Positions 41,153-50,331 of a stretch of DNA of 64,000 bases are shown in pieces; positions within the stretch are counted from its first letter, which is position 1; each line of letters opens with the position of its first letter. Below the pieces are notes generated by a model, which was not told the origin of the DNA, did not search any database, and saw nothing but the letters and a program-made list of their open reading frames with translations. The DNA lies in NCBI GenBank assembly GCA_900489925.1, contig UEHQ01000019.1:1-64000 (forward strand). The letters run 5' to 3'. This DNA comes from Hyphomicrobiales bacterium (GTDB taxonomy: Bacteria; Pseudomonadota; Alphaproteobacteria; Rhizobiales; Rhizobiaceae). Both the position numbers and the translations under genes were made by a program.

Positions 41153-42877
41153 ATGCGACGGCATCTACTAGCGACAACAGCAGGCATCCTGCTGGCCATG
41201 GCGGGTTCCGCCTATGCCGGCATGGACGAGGCAAAAACATTTCTGGACAAGGAAGTCGGCGATCTCTCGACGCTTTCCCGTGGGGACCAGGAAAAGGAAA
41301 TGCAGTGGTTCATCGATGCGGCGAAGCCTTTCGCCGGCATGGATATCAAGGTTGTTTCCGAGACGCTGACGACTCATGAATATGAATCGAAGGTGCTGGC
41401 GCCGGCGTTCACGGCAATCACCGGCATCAAGATCACTCACGACCTGATCGGCGAAGGTGACGTCGTCGAAAAGCTGCAGACACAGATGCAGTCGGGCGAA
41501 AACATCTATGACGCCTACGTCAACGATAGCGACCTGATCGGCACCCATTGGCGCTACCAGCAGGCCCGCTCGCTGACCGACTGGATGGCGAACGAAGGCA
41601 AGGATGTCACCAATCCGGGACTCGACATCAACGACTTCATCGGCACCAAGTTCACGACCGCGCCGGACAAGAAGCTCTACCAGCTTCCCGACCAGCAGTT
41701 CGCGAACCTCTACTGGTTCCGCTACGACTGGTTCAACGACGAGAAGAACAAGGCCGACTTCAAGGCGAAGTACGGCTACGATCTTGGCGTTCCGGTCAAC
41801 TGGTCTGCCTATGAAGATATCGCCGAGTTCTTCACCGGCCGTGAGGTTGGTGGCAAGAAGGTCTTCGGCCATATGGACTACGGCAAGAAGGACCCGTCGC
41901 TCGGCTGGCGCTTCACCGATGCCTGGCTGTCGATGGCCGGCAACGGCGACAAGGGCCTTCCGAACGGTCTTCCCGTCGACGAGTGGGGCATCAAGGTCGA
42001 CGAGAACTCGCGTCCCGTCGGTTCGTGCGTCGCCCGTGGCGGCGATACCAACGGTCCTGCTGCCGTCTATTCGATCCAGAAGTATCTGGATTGGTTGAAG
42101 GCCTATGCACCGCCGGCAGCGCAGGGCATGAACTTCTCCGAATCCGGCCCCGTGCCGGCGCAGGGCGAAGTGGCGCAGCAGATCTTCTGGTACACCGCCT
42201 TTACGGCTGATGCCGTCAAGCCCGGCCTGCCAGTGGTCAACGAGGACGGCACGCCGAAGTGGCGCATGGCACCCAGCCCGCATGGCGTCTACTGGAAGGA
42301 CGGTATGAAGCTCGGCTATCAGGACGTCGGTTCCTGGACGCTGATGAAGTCGACGCCCGACGATCGCGCCAAGGCCGCATGGCTCTATGCGCAGTTCGTC
42401 ACCTCGAAGACGGTTGACGTGAAGAAGAGCCATGTCGGTCTCACCTTCATCCGCGAATCCACCATTCGCGACAAGAGCTTCACGGAGCGCGCTCCGAAGC
42501 TCGGCGGTCTGATCGAGTTCTATCGCTCGCCGGCCCGCGTGCAGTGGTCGCCGACCGGCACCAACGTTCCTGACTATCCGAAGCTGGCACAGCTCTGGTG
42601 GCAGGCCGTCGGCGATGCGTCCTCCGGCGCCAAGACCGCCCAGGAAGCCATGGATTCGCTTTGCGCCGAGCAGGAAAAGGTCCTGCAGCGCCTGGAGCGC
42701 GCCAAGGTCCAGGGCGATATCGGTCCAAAGCTCGCCGAGGAGCATGATCTCGAATACTGGAACAAGGACGCGGTCGCCAAGGGCAACCTCGCTCCCCAGC
42801 TGAAGATCGAGAACGAAAAGGAAAAGCCGATCACCGTCAACTACGACGAACTGGTCAAGAGCTGGCAGTCCAACTAA
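41153..42877 (+). CDS. glpV: Glycerol-binding protein GlpV
   Basis: 574-aa periplasmic solute-binding protein with a signal peptide cleaved near residue 22 (MAGSAYAGMDE). Family segments: GDVVEKLQTQMQSGENIYDAY, DSDLIGTHWRY, YQLPDQQFANLYWFRYDWF. Larger than most CUT1 binding proteins, as usual for GlpV. A GGGAGGA ribosome site precedes the ATG. Confidence 0.94.
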   Translation: MRRHLLATTAGILLAMAGSAYAGMDEAKTFLDKEVGDLSTLSRGDQEKEMQWFIDAAKPFAGMDIKVVSETLTTHEYESKVLAPAFTAITGIKITHDLIGEGDVVEKLQTQMQSGENIYDAYVNDSDLIGTHWRYQQARSLTDWMANEGKDVTNPGLDINDFIGTKFTTAPDKKLYQLPDQQFANLYWFRYDWFNDEKNKADFKAKYGYDLGVPVNWSAYEDIAEFFTGREVGGKKVFGHMDYGKKDPSLGWRFTDAWLSMAGNGDKGLPNGLPVDEWGIKVDENSRPVGSCVARGGDTNGPAAVYSIQKYLDWLKAYAPPAAQGMNFSESGPVPAQGEVAQQIFWYTAFTADAVKPGLPVVNEDGTPKWRMAPSPHGVYWKDGMKLGYQDVGSWTLMKSTPDDRAKAAWLYAQFVTSKTVDVKKSHVGLTFIRESTIRDKSFTERAPKLGGLIEFYRSPARVQWSPTGTNVPDYPKLAQLWWQAVGDASSGAKTAQEAMDSLCAEQEKVLQRLERAKVQGDIGPKLAEEHDLEYWNKDAVAKGNLAPQLKIENEKEKPITVNYDELVKSWQSN

Positions 42878-42886
42878 CGGGCCGCC

Positions 42887-42912
42887 TTGGCCGGGGCACC
42901 AGCCCCGGCCAA
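42887..42912 (+). other. Stem-loop between glpV and glpK
   Basis: TTGGCCGGGGC, ACCA, GCCCCGGCCAA: a perfect 11-bp GC-rich stem with a 4-nt loop starting 10 nt after the glpV stop. There is no T-run, so it more likely stabilises the abundant binding-protein mRNA or causes partial termination before glpK. Confidence 0.7.
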
Positions 42913-43024
42913 TCCGCTGTTGCGGGTTCATCTCCCGCTTTCGGCACCAAAATTTCCGAAAATACATCGCATGGCCCGGCGCGAGAGCGGCGGGCAGGGC
43001 ATACCTTTGCACTCGAGGACGGTA

Positions 43025-44530
43025 ATGAGCGGCTATATTCTCGCGATCGATCAAGGCACGACATCATCGCGCGCGATCATTTTCGACGCCAACATGCGCC
43101 TGGTCGCCTCGGCTCAGGAGGAGATCGGACAGCATTATCCGCAGCCCGGCTGGGTCGAGCACGATCCGCTTGAGATATGGGAGACGGTGGTCAGTACCGC
43201 GCGGCAGGCGATTGCGAATTCCGGCATTGCAGCAGGCGACATCGCTGCGATCGGCATTACAAACCAGCGCGAGACAACTGTCGTCTGGGATCGCAAGACG
43301 GGCAAGCCGCTCCATAACGCTATCGTATGGCAAGACAGGCGTACCGCTGAAATCTGCGACAGCCTGAAGGTCGACGGCTATGAAAAGCTGTTTGGCGCGA
43401 AGACCGGGCTGCTGCTGGACCCCTATTTCTCAGGAACTAAACTGCGCTGGCTTCTCGACAACGTGCAAGGCCTGCGCGAACGCGCGGAGGCAGGTCAGGT
43501 GTGCTTCGGCACCATAGACAGCTGGTTGATCTTCAACCTTACAGGCGGTCGAGCGCATGTGACCGATGCGACCAATGCATCGAGGACCTTGCTCTACAAC
43601 ATAAGCGAAGGGCGCTGGGACGAAGAGCTTCTCGGCGTCTTGCGTATTCCCGTTGGGGTGCTGCCTGAGGTGAAGGATTGTGCCGATGTGTTCGGTGTAA
43701 CCGATGCGGCGCTGTTTGGCGCCTCCATTTCAATTCTCGGGGTGGCCGGCGACCAGCAGGCGGCAACGATCGGCAACGCTTGCTTCGATCGCGGCATGAT
43801 GAAATCGACCTATGGCACCGGTTGCTTTGCGCTGCTGAACACGGGCCAGGATCGCGTCACCTCGTCCAACCGGATGCTGACCACGATTGCCTATCGTCTG
43901 AAGGGACGGATCACCTACGCATTGGAAGGGTCGATCTTCATTGCTGGCGCTGCCGTGCAGTGGCTCAGAGATGGCCTCGGTATCATTTCCGATGCCTCGC
44001 AGAGCGGCACTCTGGCGCTCCAGGCCGATCCCACGCAGCAGGTATATGTCGTGCCCGCGTTTACCGGTCTGGGCGCTCCCTATTGGGATCCGGAGGCCAG
44101 AGGTGCCATCTTCGGCCTCACGCGCAATAGCGGCCCGTCCGAACTCGCGCATGCCGTGCTGGAATCCGTCGCTTATCAGACATTCGATCTGTTGGTCGCG
44201 ATGCGCAGGGACTGGGGCGACCACCATATCGAAACCGTGTTGAGGGTGGATGGCGGCATGGCGCGGTCGGATTGGACCATGCAGCGCCTAGCCGACATCG
44301 TGGCCAATCCCGTGGACCGCTCCGCCGAACTGGAAACGACGGCGTTGGGTGCGGCTTGGCTTGCAGGGTCGCAGGCCGGCGTCTGGGCCGATCAGGAGCA
44401 GTTTTCGAAAGCTTGGGCCTCCAGCGCGCGGTTTCGACCGACGATGGAGGAGGGCGAGCGGCAGAGAAAGATCGCCGGCTGGCGCGATGCGATCTCGCGT
44501 ACGCTCTCAGGGCCGCAACATCGGGGCTGA
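43025..44530 (+). CDS. glpK: Glycerol kinase
   Basis: 501 aa, FGGY family; phosphorylates glycerol to glycerol-3-phosphate, trapping it after uptake. Motifs LAIDQGTTSSRAI, GITNQRETTVVWDRKTG, YGTGCF and the FGGY signatures GALEGSIF-like ALEGSIFIAGAAVQWLRD and VDGGMARSDWTMQ. The ATG at 43025 with GAGGA just upstream is used; an upstream extension to 42887 covers the stem-loop. Last gene of the glp operon. Confidence 0.96.
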   Translation: MSGYILAIDQGTTSSRAIIFDANMRLVASAQEEIGQHYPQPGWVEHDPLEIWETVVSTARQAIANSGIAAGDIAAIGITNQRETTVVWDRKTGKPLHNAIVWQDRRTAEICDSLKVDGYEKLFGAKTGLLLDPYFSGTKLRWLLDNVQGLRERAEAGQVCFGTIDSWLIFNLTGGRAHVTDATNASRTLLYNISEGRWDEELLGVLRIPVGVLPEVKDCADVFGVTDAALFGASISILGVAGDQQAATIGNACFDRGMMKSTYGTGCFALLNTGQDRVTSSNRMLTTIAYRLKGRITYALEGSIFIAGAAVQWLRDGLGIISDASQSGTLALQADPTQQVYVVPAFTGLGAPYWDPEARGAIFGLTRNSGPSELAHAVLESVAYQTFDLLVAMRRDWGDHHIETVLRVDGGMARSDWTMQRLADIVANPVDRSAELETTALGAAWLAGSQAGVWADQEQFSKAWASSARFRPTMEEGERQRKIAGWRDAISRTLSGPQHRG

Positions 44531-44566
44531 GGCCCTCGACGCGACTGGCTACCCATTCTGAACCGT

Positions 44567-45352
44567 TCAGGCCGGCGTTCTGACGTCGGAACCGGCCAAC
44601 AGTGACAGCTGGCTCGCCGTCTTCTGCAGCATGATGATGGTCTGGCTGATGTCGGGCGCGGACGGGGCGTTGACGAGCGCGATATAGGGACAGGTAAGGG
44701 CGGCTATGCCCCGCCCGTCCGGCCCGAGGATCGGCGCCGACAGGTTATAGACACCGGCCGTCTGGGCGCTTGCCATCATTTCGTAGCCACGCTCGCGAAT
44801 CTGGTCGAGCCGTTCTGAGAAGTCCGCACCGAGATCAACGTCCTTGCGATTGCGCGCGTGCTCGGCGATCATCATCTCGCGCTCTTCTTCGCTTCGAAAT
44901 GCCAGCAGGACGTGGCCCGATCCCGTATCGAGCAGGCTGATATGCGAGCCGACGCGGATCGATATTCCCCAGTAGTCCGGCGCCTCGTGCTGTGCGATGA
45001 CGACAACCGATCCTCTGTCGAAAACGGCGAGGTGGTTTGCCTGTTTGGTGTTCTGCGCCAGTTCGCGCATGAGTGGGGTCGCAAACGAAGCGAGTCGCCT
45101 GGTCGGTGCATGCAACTGGGAGAGCCCGAAGAGCTTCAGCGTGAGCGTGAAGCGATCACCTTCCAGCTTGGTGACGTAGCCACGGCGCACGAGGCGATCG
45201 AGCATGCGGTAGAATTCGTTGGGGCTTCGGTCGAGGCGCTTGGCGATGTCTGCCTGGGTCAGACCTTCCTCGACGCTCGCCAGGAGCTCCAGGATATCGA
45301 GCCCCTTATCAAGCGCGGGAGCGCGGTAGCGATCGGTGTCGTCGGCTTCCAT
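44567..45352 (-). CDS. IclR-family transcriptional regulator
   Basis: 261 aa. N-terminal winged HTH (ALDKGLDILELLASVEEGLTQADIAKRL, YRMLDRLVRRGYV) and the IclR effector domain (residues ~80-255; VVVIAQHEAPDYWG, AGVYNLSAPILGPDGRGIAALTCPYI). GGAGAG lies just before the ATG; the frame is open upstream to 45892, but that part is antisense to the dehydratase. It is divergent from L-fuconate dehydratase, which it probably controls through sugar-acid binding. Confidence 0.9.
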   Translation of the reverse strand: MEADDTDRYRAPALDKGLDILELLASVEEGLTQADIAKRLDRSPNEFYRMLDRLVRRGYVTKLEGDRFTLTLKLFGLSQLHAPTRRLASFATPLMRELAQNTKQANHLAVFDRGSVVVIAQHEAPDYWGISIRVGSHISLLDTGSGHVLLAFRSEEEREMMIAEHARNRKDVDLGADFSERLDQIRERGYEMMASAQTAGVYNLSAPILGPDGRGIAALTCPYIALVNAPSAPDISQTIIMLQKTASQLSLLAGSDVRTPA

Positions 45353-45362
45353 CAAGCTCTCC

Positions 45363-45380
45363 TGTAAATATCTCCTTACA
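45363..45380. promoter_or_regulatory. Possible IclR operator
   Basis: TGTAA, 8 nt, TTACA within the divergent iclR/fuconate dehydratase promoter region, 11 nt before the regulator start. Position fits autoregulation; the arms are short. Confidence 0.3.
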
Positions 45381-45565
45381 TATACGAATGATGGCGCGGC
45401 GAAAGAAGAAACTTCCGCTTGACCGTTTACCTCAAGTGGCGCCTGTATATAAAAAGATAAATCACTGGTGAGTGGCTGCCGCTCGACCTTGAGCGCTGAA
45501 GGTGCAATCGGCCTTCGCCGCGTGCCGTCTGCCGGGAGACCGGCGCAACCTTTATCGAGAGTGTC

Positions 45566-46843
45566 ATGACCCGCATCACCGATCTTCGCGTCTTCGATCT
45601 TCGCTTTCCGACGTCGCAGAGCCTTGATGGCTCCGATGCGATGAATCCGGATCCCGATTACTCGGCTGCCTATGTCATTCTGGACACGGATCAGCCGGGC
45701 CTTGAAGGGCATGGGCTGACTTTTACCATCGGTCGCGGCAATGACATCTGCTGCATGGCGATCGAAGCGATGCGCCATTTGATCGTTGGTGCCGATCTCT
45801 CGGATATCCTCGCGCATCCCGGCAGGTTCTGGCGGCACCTTACCAGCGACAGCCAGCTTCGGTGGATCGGTCCGGAGAAAGGCGCAATGCATCTGGCGAC
45901 CGGCGCCGTCGTCAACGCGACCTGGGATCTGCTCGCCAAGCAGGCCGGAAAGCCGGTCTGGCGGCTGGTTGCGGAAATGACGCCGGAAGAGATCGCCGAC
46001 ATCGTCGACTACCGGTATCTGACGGATGTGCTGAGCCGTGACGAGGCGGTGGAAATCCTGCGCCGGGCTGAGGCCGGCAAGGCGGCGCGCATCGCCACGC
46101 TCGAGCAGGAAGGCTACGCCTGCTACACGACATCGGCGGGCTGGCTTGGCTACGATGATGAAAAACTGACACGGCTATGCCGGGAAGCGATCGATGCAGG
46201 GTTCAACCATATCAAGATGAAGGTCGGTCGCGATCTCGACGACGATATCCGCCGACTCAGGATTGCCCGCGATGTGATCGGGCCGGACCGCTATCTGATG
46301 ATCGATGCCAACCAGGTTTGGGAGGTGGGACAGGCGATCGAGTGGGTTCGCCAACTCGCCTTTGCCAAGCCCTTCTTCATCGAAGAGCCCACAAGCCCGG
46401 ACGATGTGGCCGGGCATCGCAAGATTCGCCAGTCGATCGGGCCTGTGAAGGTTGCCACCGGCGAGATGTGCCAGAACCGTATCATGTTCAAGCAGTTCAT
46501 CGCGGAAGGCGCGATCGATATCGTCCAGATCGATTCCTGCCGAATGGGCGGGTTGAACGAGGTGCTGGCTGTCCTGCTGATTGCCGCAAAGTTCGATTTG
46601 CCGGTGTGGCCGCATGCCGGAGGCGTCGGCCTCTGCGAATACGTCCAGCATCTGTCGATGATCGATTACGTCGCCGTATCCGGTACCAAGGAAGGCCGTG
46701 TGATCGAATATGTCGATCATCTGCATGAGCACTTCCTCGATCCCTGCGTCATCAAGAATGCCGGCTATATGCCGCCTCAGCGTCCGGGCTTTTCCATCGA
46801 GATGAAGCCGGCATCGATCGCGCAGTACACTTTCCAGAAATAG
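45566..46843 (+). CDS. L-fuconate dehydratase (enolase superfamily)
   Basis: 425 aa. Converts L-fuconate to 2-keto-3-deoxy-L-fuconate in oxidative L-fucose breakdown. Family markers: TDLRVFDLRFPTSQSLDGSDAMNPDP-type opening (residues 5-30), TTSAGWLGYDD, the Lys-x-Lys acid/base HIKMKVGRD, metal ligands MIDANQVW, FIEEPTSPDD, ATGEM, and the His-containing WPHAGGVGL. Length is normal. Other enzymes of the pathway are not in the window; the following gene is a M20 hydrolase 63 nt downstream. Confidence 0.9.
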   Translation: MTRITDLRVFDLRFPTSQSLDGSDAMNPDPDYSAAYVILDTDQPGLEGHGLTFTIGRGNDICCMAIEAMRHLIVGADLSDILAHPGRFWRHLTSDSQLRWIGPEKGAMHLATGAVVNATWDLLAKQAGKPVWRLVAEMTPEEIADIVDYRYLTDVLSRDEAVEILRRAEAGKAARIATLEQEGYACYTTSAGWLGYDDEKLTRLCREAIDAGFNHIKMKVGRDLDDDIRRLRIARDVIGPDRYLMIDANQVWEVGQAIEWVRQLAFAKPFFIEEPTSPDDVAGHRKIRQSIGPVKVATGEMCQNRIMFKQFIAEGAIDIVQIDSCRMGGLNEVLAVLLIAAKFDLPVWPHAGGVGLCEYVQHLSMIDYVAVSGTKEGRVIEYVDHLHEHFLDPCVIKNAGYMPPQRPGFSIEMKPASIAQYTFQK

Positions 46844-46906
46844 TGGTGGTCGACGGCGATTTTCTTGCACGCTATGCTCCCCGGTATTGCGAATGGGAGG
46901 TCATTC

Positions 46907-48061
46907 ATGTTTTTAAGTGACGACAAGATTAGTAAAATCAAATATTTTCGGCATGATCTTCACAAATCGCCTGAAATCTCGGGAGAGGAGGCGGAAACCG
47001 CCCGGAAGGTTGAGGCGGCGCTTGCTGCGACGCATCCGGACCGCATCGTCTCTGGGCTTGGTGGCCACGGTCTGGCGGCGGTGTTTGCCGGTGCCGCCGA
47101 CGGGCCGACTGTTCTGATCCGTGCCGAACTCGACGGGCTTCTTATCGAGGAGATTTCCGATCTGCCGTATCGCTCGTCTGTTCCCGGCAAAGGGCATCTC
47201 TGCGGACATGATGGTCACATGGCGATCCTCCTGTCTGTCGCCACAGCGCTCGGCGCGCAGCGTCCGGCGAAGGGGCGGGTCGTGCTGTTGTTCCAGCCGG
47301 CCGAGGAGAACGGCGCGGGTGCAGCTGCGGTTCTTGCCGATCCGAAATTTGCGGAGGTGAGGCCGGATCTATCCGTATCGCTTCACAACTTCCCGGGCGC
47401 ACGACGGGGACATGTGTTGCTGAGGGAAGGGCCGGTCAATTGCGCTTCGCGCGGCATGAAGATTGTGCTGGACGGCAAGACGTCCCACGCCTCCTATCCC
47501 GAAGATGGCATTGCGCCGACGTTTGCCATGGCCCGGCTGGTCGCTGGCCTGACGGGCCTTGCCAGCAACGGCGGGCTCGACGCCGACTATGCGCTCGTTA
47601 CGGTAACGCACGCCCGGCTTGGGGAGCCTGCGTTCGGCATCAGCCCCGGCAAGGCGGAAATCTGGGCGACGTTGCGCACTTTGACCGACGAAAAGATGGA
47701 GGAGCTGGTCAGGCGGGGGGAAGAACTGGTGCGGGCAGAAGCGCAAGCCGAACGTCTGCAAGTATCGATCAGCTACGAGGATGTTTTCAGGCAGTGCCAC
47801 AATTCGCCCGAAGCCGTCGCGGAGCTGCGACGGGCTCTGGATGATGAAGGGGTAAGCCACGACAGTGCCGCCGGCATATTGCCGATGAAGGCGTCGGAGG
47901 ATTTCGGGCTGTTTCGGACGGTTGCGCCTTCGGCGATGTTTTTTCTCGGCGCGGGCGAGCGTCATCCGCAATTGCATAATCCGGACTATGATTTCCCCGA
48001 TGAACTGATCGAGTTTGGGGGCCGCATCTTCATGCGCGTTGTCAGGAATATTCTAGGTTGA
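46907..48061 (+). CDS. M20 family amidohydrolase (hippurate hydrolase-like)
   Basis: 384 aa. Metal-binding LCGHDGHMAILL, QPAEENGAGA with the bridging Glu, SLHNFPG and a C-terminal ASEDFGLF with the last ligand region. Hydrolyses an N-acyl amino acid or similar amide; true substrate unknown. ATG at 46907 follows GGGAGG closely; 14 upstream codons are open but have no site. Co-directional with fuconate dehydratase, possibly one transcript. A strong stem-loop follows its stop. Confidence 0.88.
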   Translation: MFLSDDKISKIKYFRHDLHKSPEISGEEAETARKVEAALAATHPDRIVSGLGGHGLAAVFAGAADGPTVLIRAELDGLLIEEISDLPYRSSVPGKGHLCGHDGHMAILLSVATALGAQRPAKGRVVLLFQPAEENGAGAAAVLADPKFAEVRPDLSVSLHNFPGARRGHVLLREGPVNCASRGMKIVLDGKTSHASYPEDGIAPTFAMARLVAGLTGLASNGGLDADYALVTVTHARLGEPAFGISPGKAEIWATLRTLTDEKMEELVRRGEELVRAEAQAERLQVSISYEDVFRQCHNSPEAVAELRRALDDEGVSHDSAAGILPMKASEDFGLFRTVAPSAMFFLGAGERHPQLHNPDYDFPDELIEFGGRIFMRVVRNILG

Positions 48062-48063
48062 TC

Positions 48064-48097
48064 GCGTATTGCGGCCCGCGTCGGGGCCGCAATACGC
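48064..48097 (+). terminator. Long stem-loop after the amidohydrolase gene
   Basis: GCGTATTGCGGCC, ~8 nt, GGCCGCAATACGC: a perfect 13-bp stem 3 nt after the stop. It lacks a T-run, so termination strength is uncertain. Confidence 0.6.
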
Positions 48098-48190
48098 CTA
48101 AAGAATCGGTTGTGTATTTGATGTCAGGTAGGAAACTGATGCGGACTTGGGTAGCCTGGAACGGCTTCCGCCTATCAGAAGGCGAGACCG

Positions 48191-49246
48191 ATGGCAGTAC
48201 CGTCGCGATCTGATCTTTTATCATTCTTGCACCGCATCCACGGTCGTCGCTGGATGAAGGGCTCGTTGCTGGTGCTTCTCGGCCTCATCGTGGCCGGCTC
48301 CAGCAGCACGACGCCGCCGATGATGAGCGTCGAGGAGTTCGACGCTCTTTATGCCGATCCCTTGCCCAATCCTGTGAGGCCGATGCATGTGTTTCATCTG
48401 GGACATAGCCTCGTTGGCCGGGACATGCCGGCCATGCTCGCGCAGCTGGCGCCCAAGGGGCACCGCTATGAAAGCCAGCTCGGCTGGGGCACGACCCTTC
48501 AGGCGCAATGGGGGCCAAAGGAGGGTATCAACGGCTTCGATACGGAGAACCGACATCCGCGCTACCGCGATGTTCGCGAAGCGCTGAAGAGCGGCGAGTA
48601 CGATGCTTTTGTCATGACCGAAATGGCCGGTATCGAAGCCTCGATCCGCTATTACGAGAGCCGCGACTATGTCGAGCGCTGGGCCGCCCTCGCGAGGCAG
48701 GGAAGAAGCGACATTCGCGTCTATCTCTATGAAACCTGGCGTTCGCTTGACGACCCGGAGGGGTGGCTGGAGCGCCTGGACCTCGATCCAGGGCAATATT
48801 GGGAGGGAGAAATCCTTCGTAGGGCGCTGTGGCCGGCAGGGCAAAAGCCTCCGATCTACGTGATACCGGCCGGCCGCGTCATGGCGAAGGTCGTGCGCGA
48901 GATCGAAGCGGGCAAGGTCCCCGGTCTTGCAAGGCGGGAAGACCTCTTCGCGGTCGATCGGCTGGGCAAGCAGGACATGATCCACCTCAATGATGTCGGC
49001 ACCTATCTGGTTGCCCTGACGCATTATGCGGTGCTCTATGAATGCAGCCCCGAGGGGCTTCCCTATCAGCTTCGGCGCGGCGATGGCACACCTGCCGCCG
49101 CGCCAAATGCGGAGGCGGCCCGCCTCTTTCAGGAAGCCGTCTGGGATGTCGTGACCAAGATACCGCAGACCGGCGTTCCCCAGGCAGGTGCCGGCCCGTC
49201 GGAAGATCCGGCGACCTGCAGAGCAAAGCTCACGGCATTGCAATAG
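48191..49246 (+). CDS. Membrane-anchored SGNH-hydrolase-like protein
   Basis: 351 aa with one N-terminal hydrophobic segment (GSLLVLLGLIVAGSSS). VFHLGHSLVGRDMP resembles the block I of SGNH hydrolases (Ser after Gly-His), EYDAFVMTEMA follows a SGNH-like order, and the DMIHLNDVGTYLVALTHY segment would supply the terminal Asp/His pair. This suggests an exported esterase or deacylase, but the Gly-Asp-Ser of typical members is Gly-His-Ser here. No close family recognised; it stands alone. Confidence 0.55.
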   Translation: MAVPSRSDLLSFLHRIHGRRWMKGSLLVLLGLIVAGSSSTTPPMMSVEEFDALYADPLPNPVRPMHVFHLGHSLVGRDMPAMLAQLAPKGHRYESQLGWGTTLQAQWGPKEGINGFDTENRHPRYRDVREALKSGEYDAFVMTEMAGIEASIRYYESRDYVERWAALARQGRSDIRVYLYETWRSLDDPEGWLERLDLDPGQYWEGEILRRALWPAGQKPPIYVIPAGRVMAKVVREIEAGKVPGLARREDLFAVDRLGKQDMIHLNDVGTYLVALTHYAVLYECSPEGLPYQLRRGDGTPAAAPNAEAARLFQEAVWDVVTKIPQTGVPQAGAGPSEDPATCRAKLTALQ

Positions 49247-49455
49247 CCGATCGGGTCTCTGGACAGCCGATCTGGCGTGCAACAACGCGTGCGCGCCTTT
49301 CCTTGCGGGCAATCCTGGAGGCCGGATTTAAAGGCGAGTTTTATCGACACCCGGCGGAAATTGGACGATACTCAAAGCAGCGGACCGGCTGGCTGGACCG
49401 CTATCGCCTACATGCCCGCATCATACGCTCTTTATCAAAATGCGATGGGATTATC

Positions 49456-50115
49456 ATGTTTGCTCAAGACATTATGAATACGAACGTTACCACGATCAGC
49501 TCTGACAGCAGCGTGCATCAGGCGATCGACCTGATGGTTGCAAAGGATATCAGCGGTCTTCCGGTCGTTGACAACGACGGCATTCTCTGCGGCGTCCTGA
49601 CCGAGGGGGATCTGCTGCGCCGCATCGAGCTTGGAAGCGGCAGAGCCAACGGCAAGTCCGAAGAAAAGTCGCTTGTGGACTTCGACGAGTACATTCGAAG
49701 CCACAGCTGGCGCGTGTCCGACCTGATGTCGGCAAATGTAGTGAGCGTAGCGCCGGACGCACCCGCCGCCGCCGTTGCCGAAGTCATGTTCGAGCACAAG
49801 ATCAAGCGCGTTCCCGTCGTCTCCGGCAAACGTCTGGTGGGTGTCGTCAGTCGGGTCGATCTGCTGAAGGGAATCGTCGGAGCGCCGACCAGCAGCGTTG
49901 CCAAAGGGGACGAGGCGCTTGCCCGCGCGATTCGGGCGCGATTGCACTCCGATCTTGGCCTTGATGTCAGCGAGATCACGGTTTCCGTTCAGGATTCCCG
50001 AGTTGCCGTGGAAGGAAAGGTGGCGAGCGAGCTCGAACGCCGTGCCATCCGGGTTCTCGTTGAAAATGTGCGGGGCGTCAGTGGCTTTATCGACAAGCTG
50101 AATGTCGCCGCTTAA
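49456..50115 (+). CDS. CBS-pair and BON domain protein
   Basis: 219 aa. Two CBS motifs (residues ~7-60 and ~85-145; DIMNTNVTTISSDSSVHQAID and VSDLMSANVVSVAPDAPAA), which usually bind adenine nucleotides, followed by a BON domain (VSEITVSVQDSRVAVEGKVASE) that may bind membranes or lipid. Frequently a stress-responsive protein in rhizobia. The frame is open far upstream, but the CBS domain begins right at the chosen ATG, which has GGGA nearby. Confidence 0.9.
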   Translation: MFAQDIMNTNVTTISSDSSVHQAIDLMVAKDISGLPVVDNDGILCGVLTEGDLLRRIELGSGRANGKSEEKSLVDFDEYIRSHSWRVSDLMSANVVSVAPDAPAAAVAEVMFEHKIKRVPVVSGKRLVGVVSRVDLLKGIVGAPTSSVAKGDEALARAIRARLHSDLGLDVSEITVSVQDSRVAVEGKVASELERRAIRVLVENVRGVSGFIDKLNVAA

Positions 50116-50331
50116 CTTTCGGCAGGCTTATCTATAGGCGTCCGTGGTTCATGGGCGCCTTTTGTCAGGCACAACTCCCGCATGCGCTCAAAAATTCGCG
50201 AGCGGCATGCATTTCTGCTTTCCGGTGAGGGCCGGTAGTTCTATTTAGAAGCGGCGCTATTCGGGCGCGATCGGGCGCGGCCTTTCCTGTCTATGTCGCT
50301 CGAATGCTTTGCATTTCACACTGGCAATTTG

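Noticed and set aside
39865..43054. Minus-strand frames of 444 and 628 codons across glpP-glpV
   Set aside because: Antisense to the transporter operon, artefact of strong codon bias.
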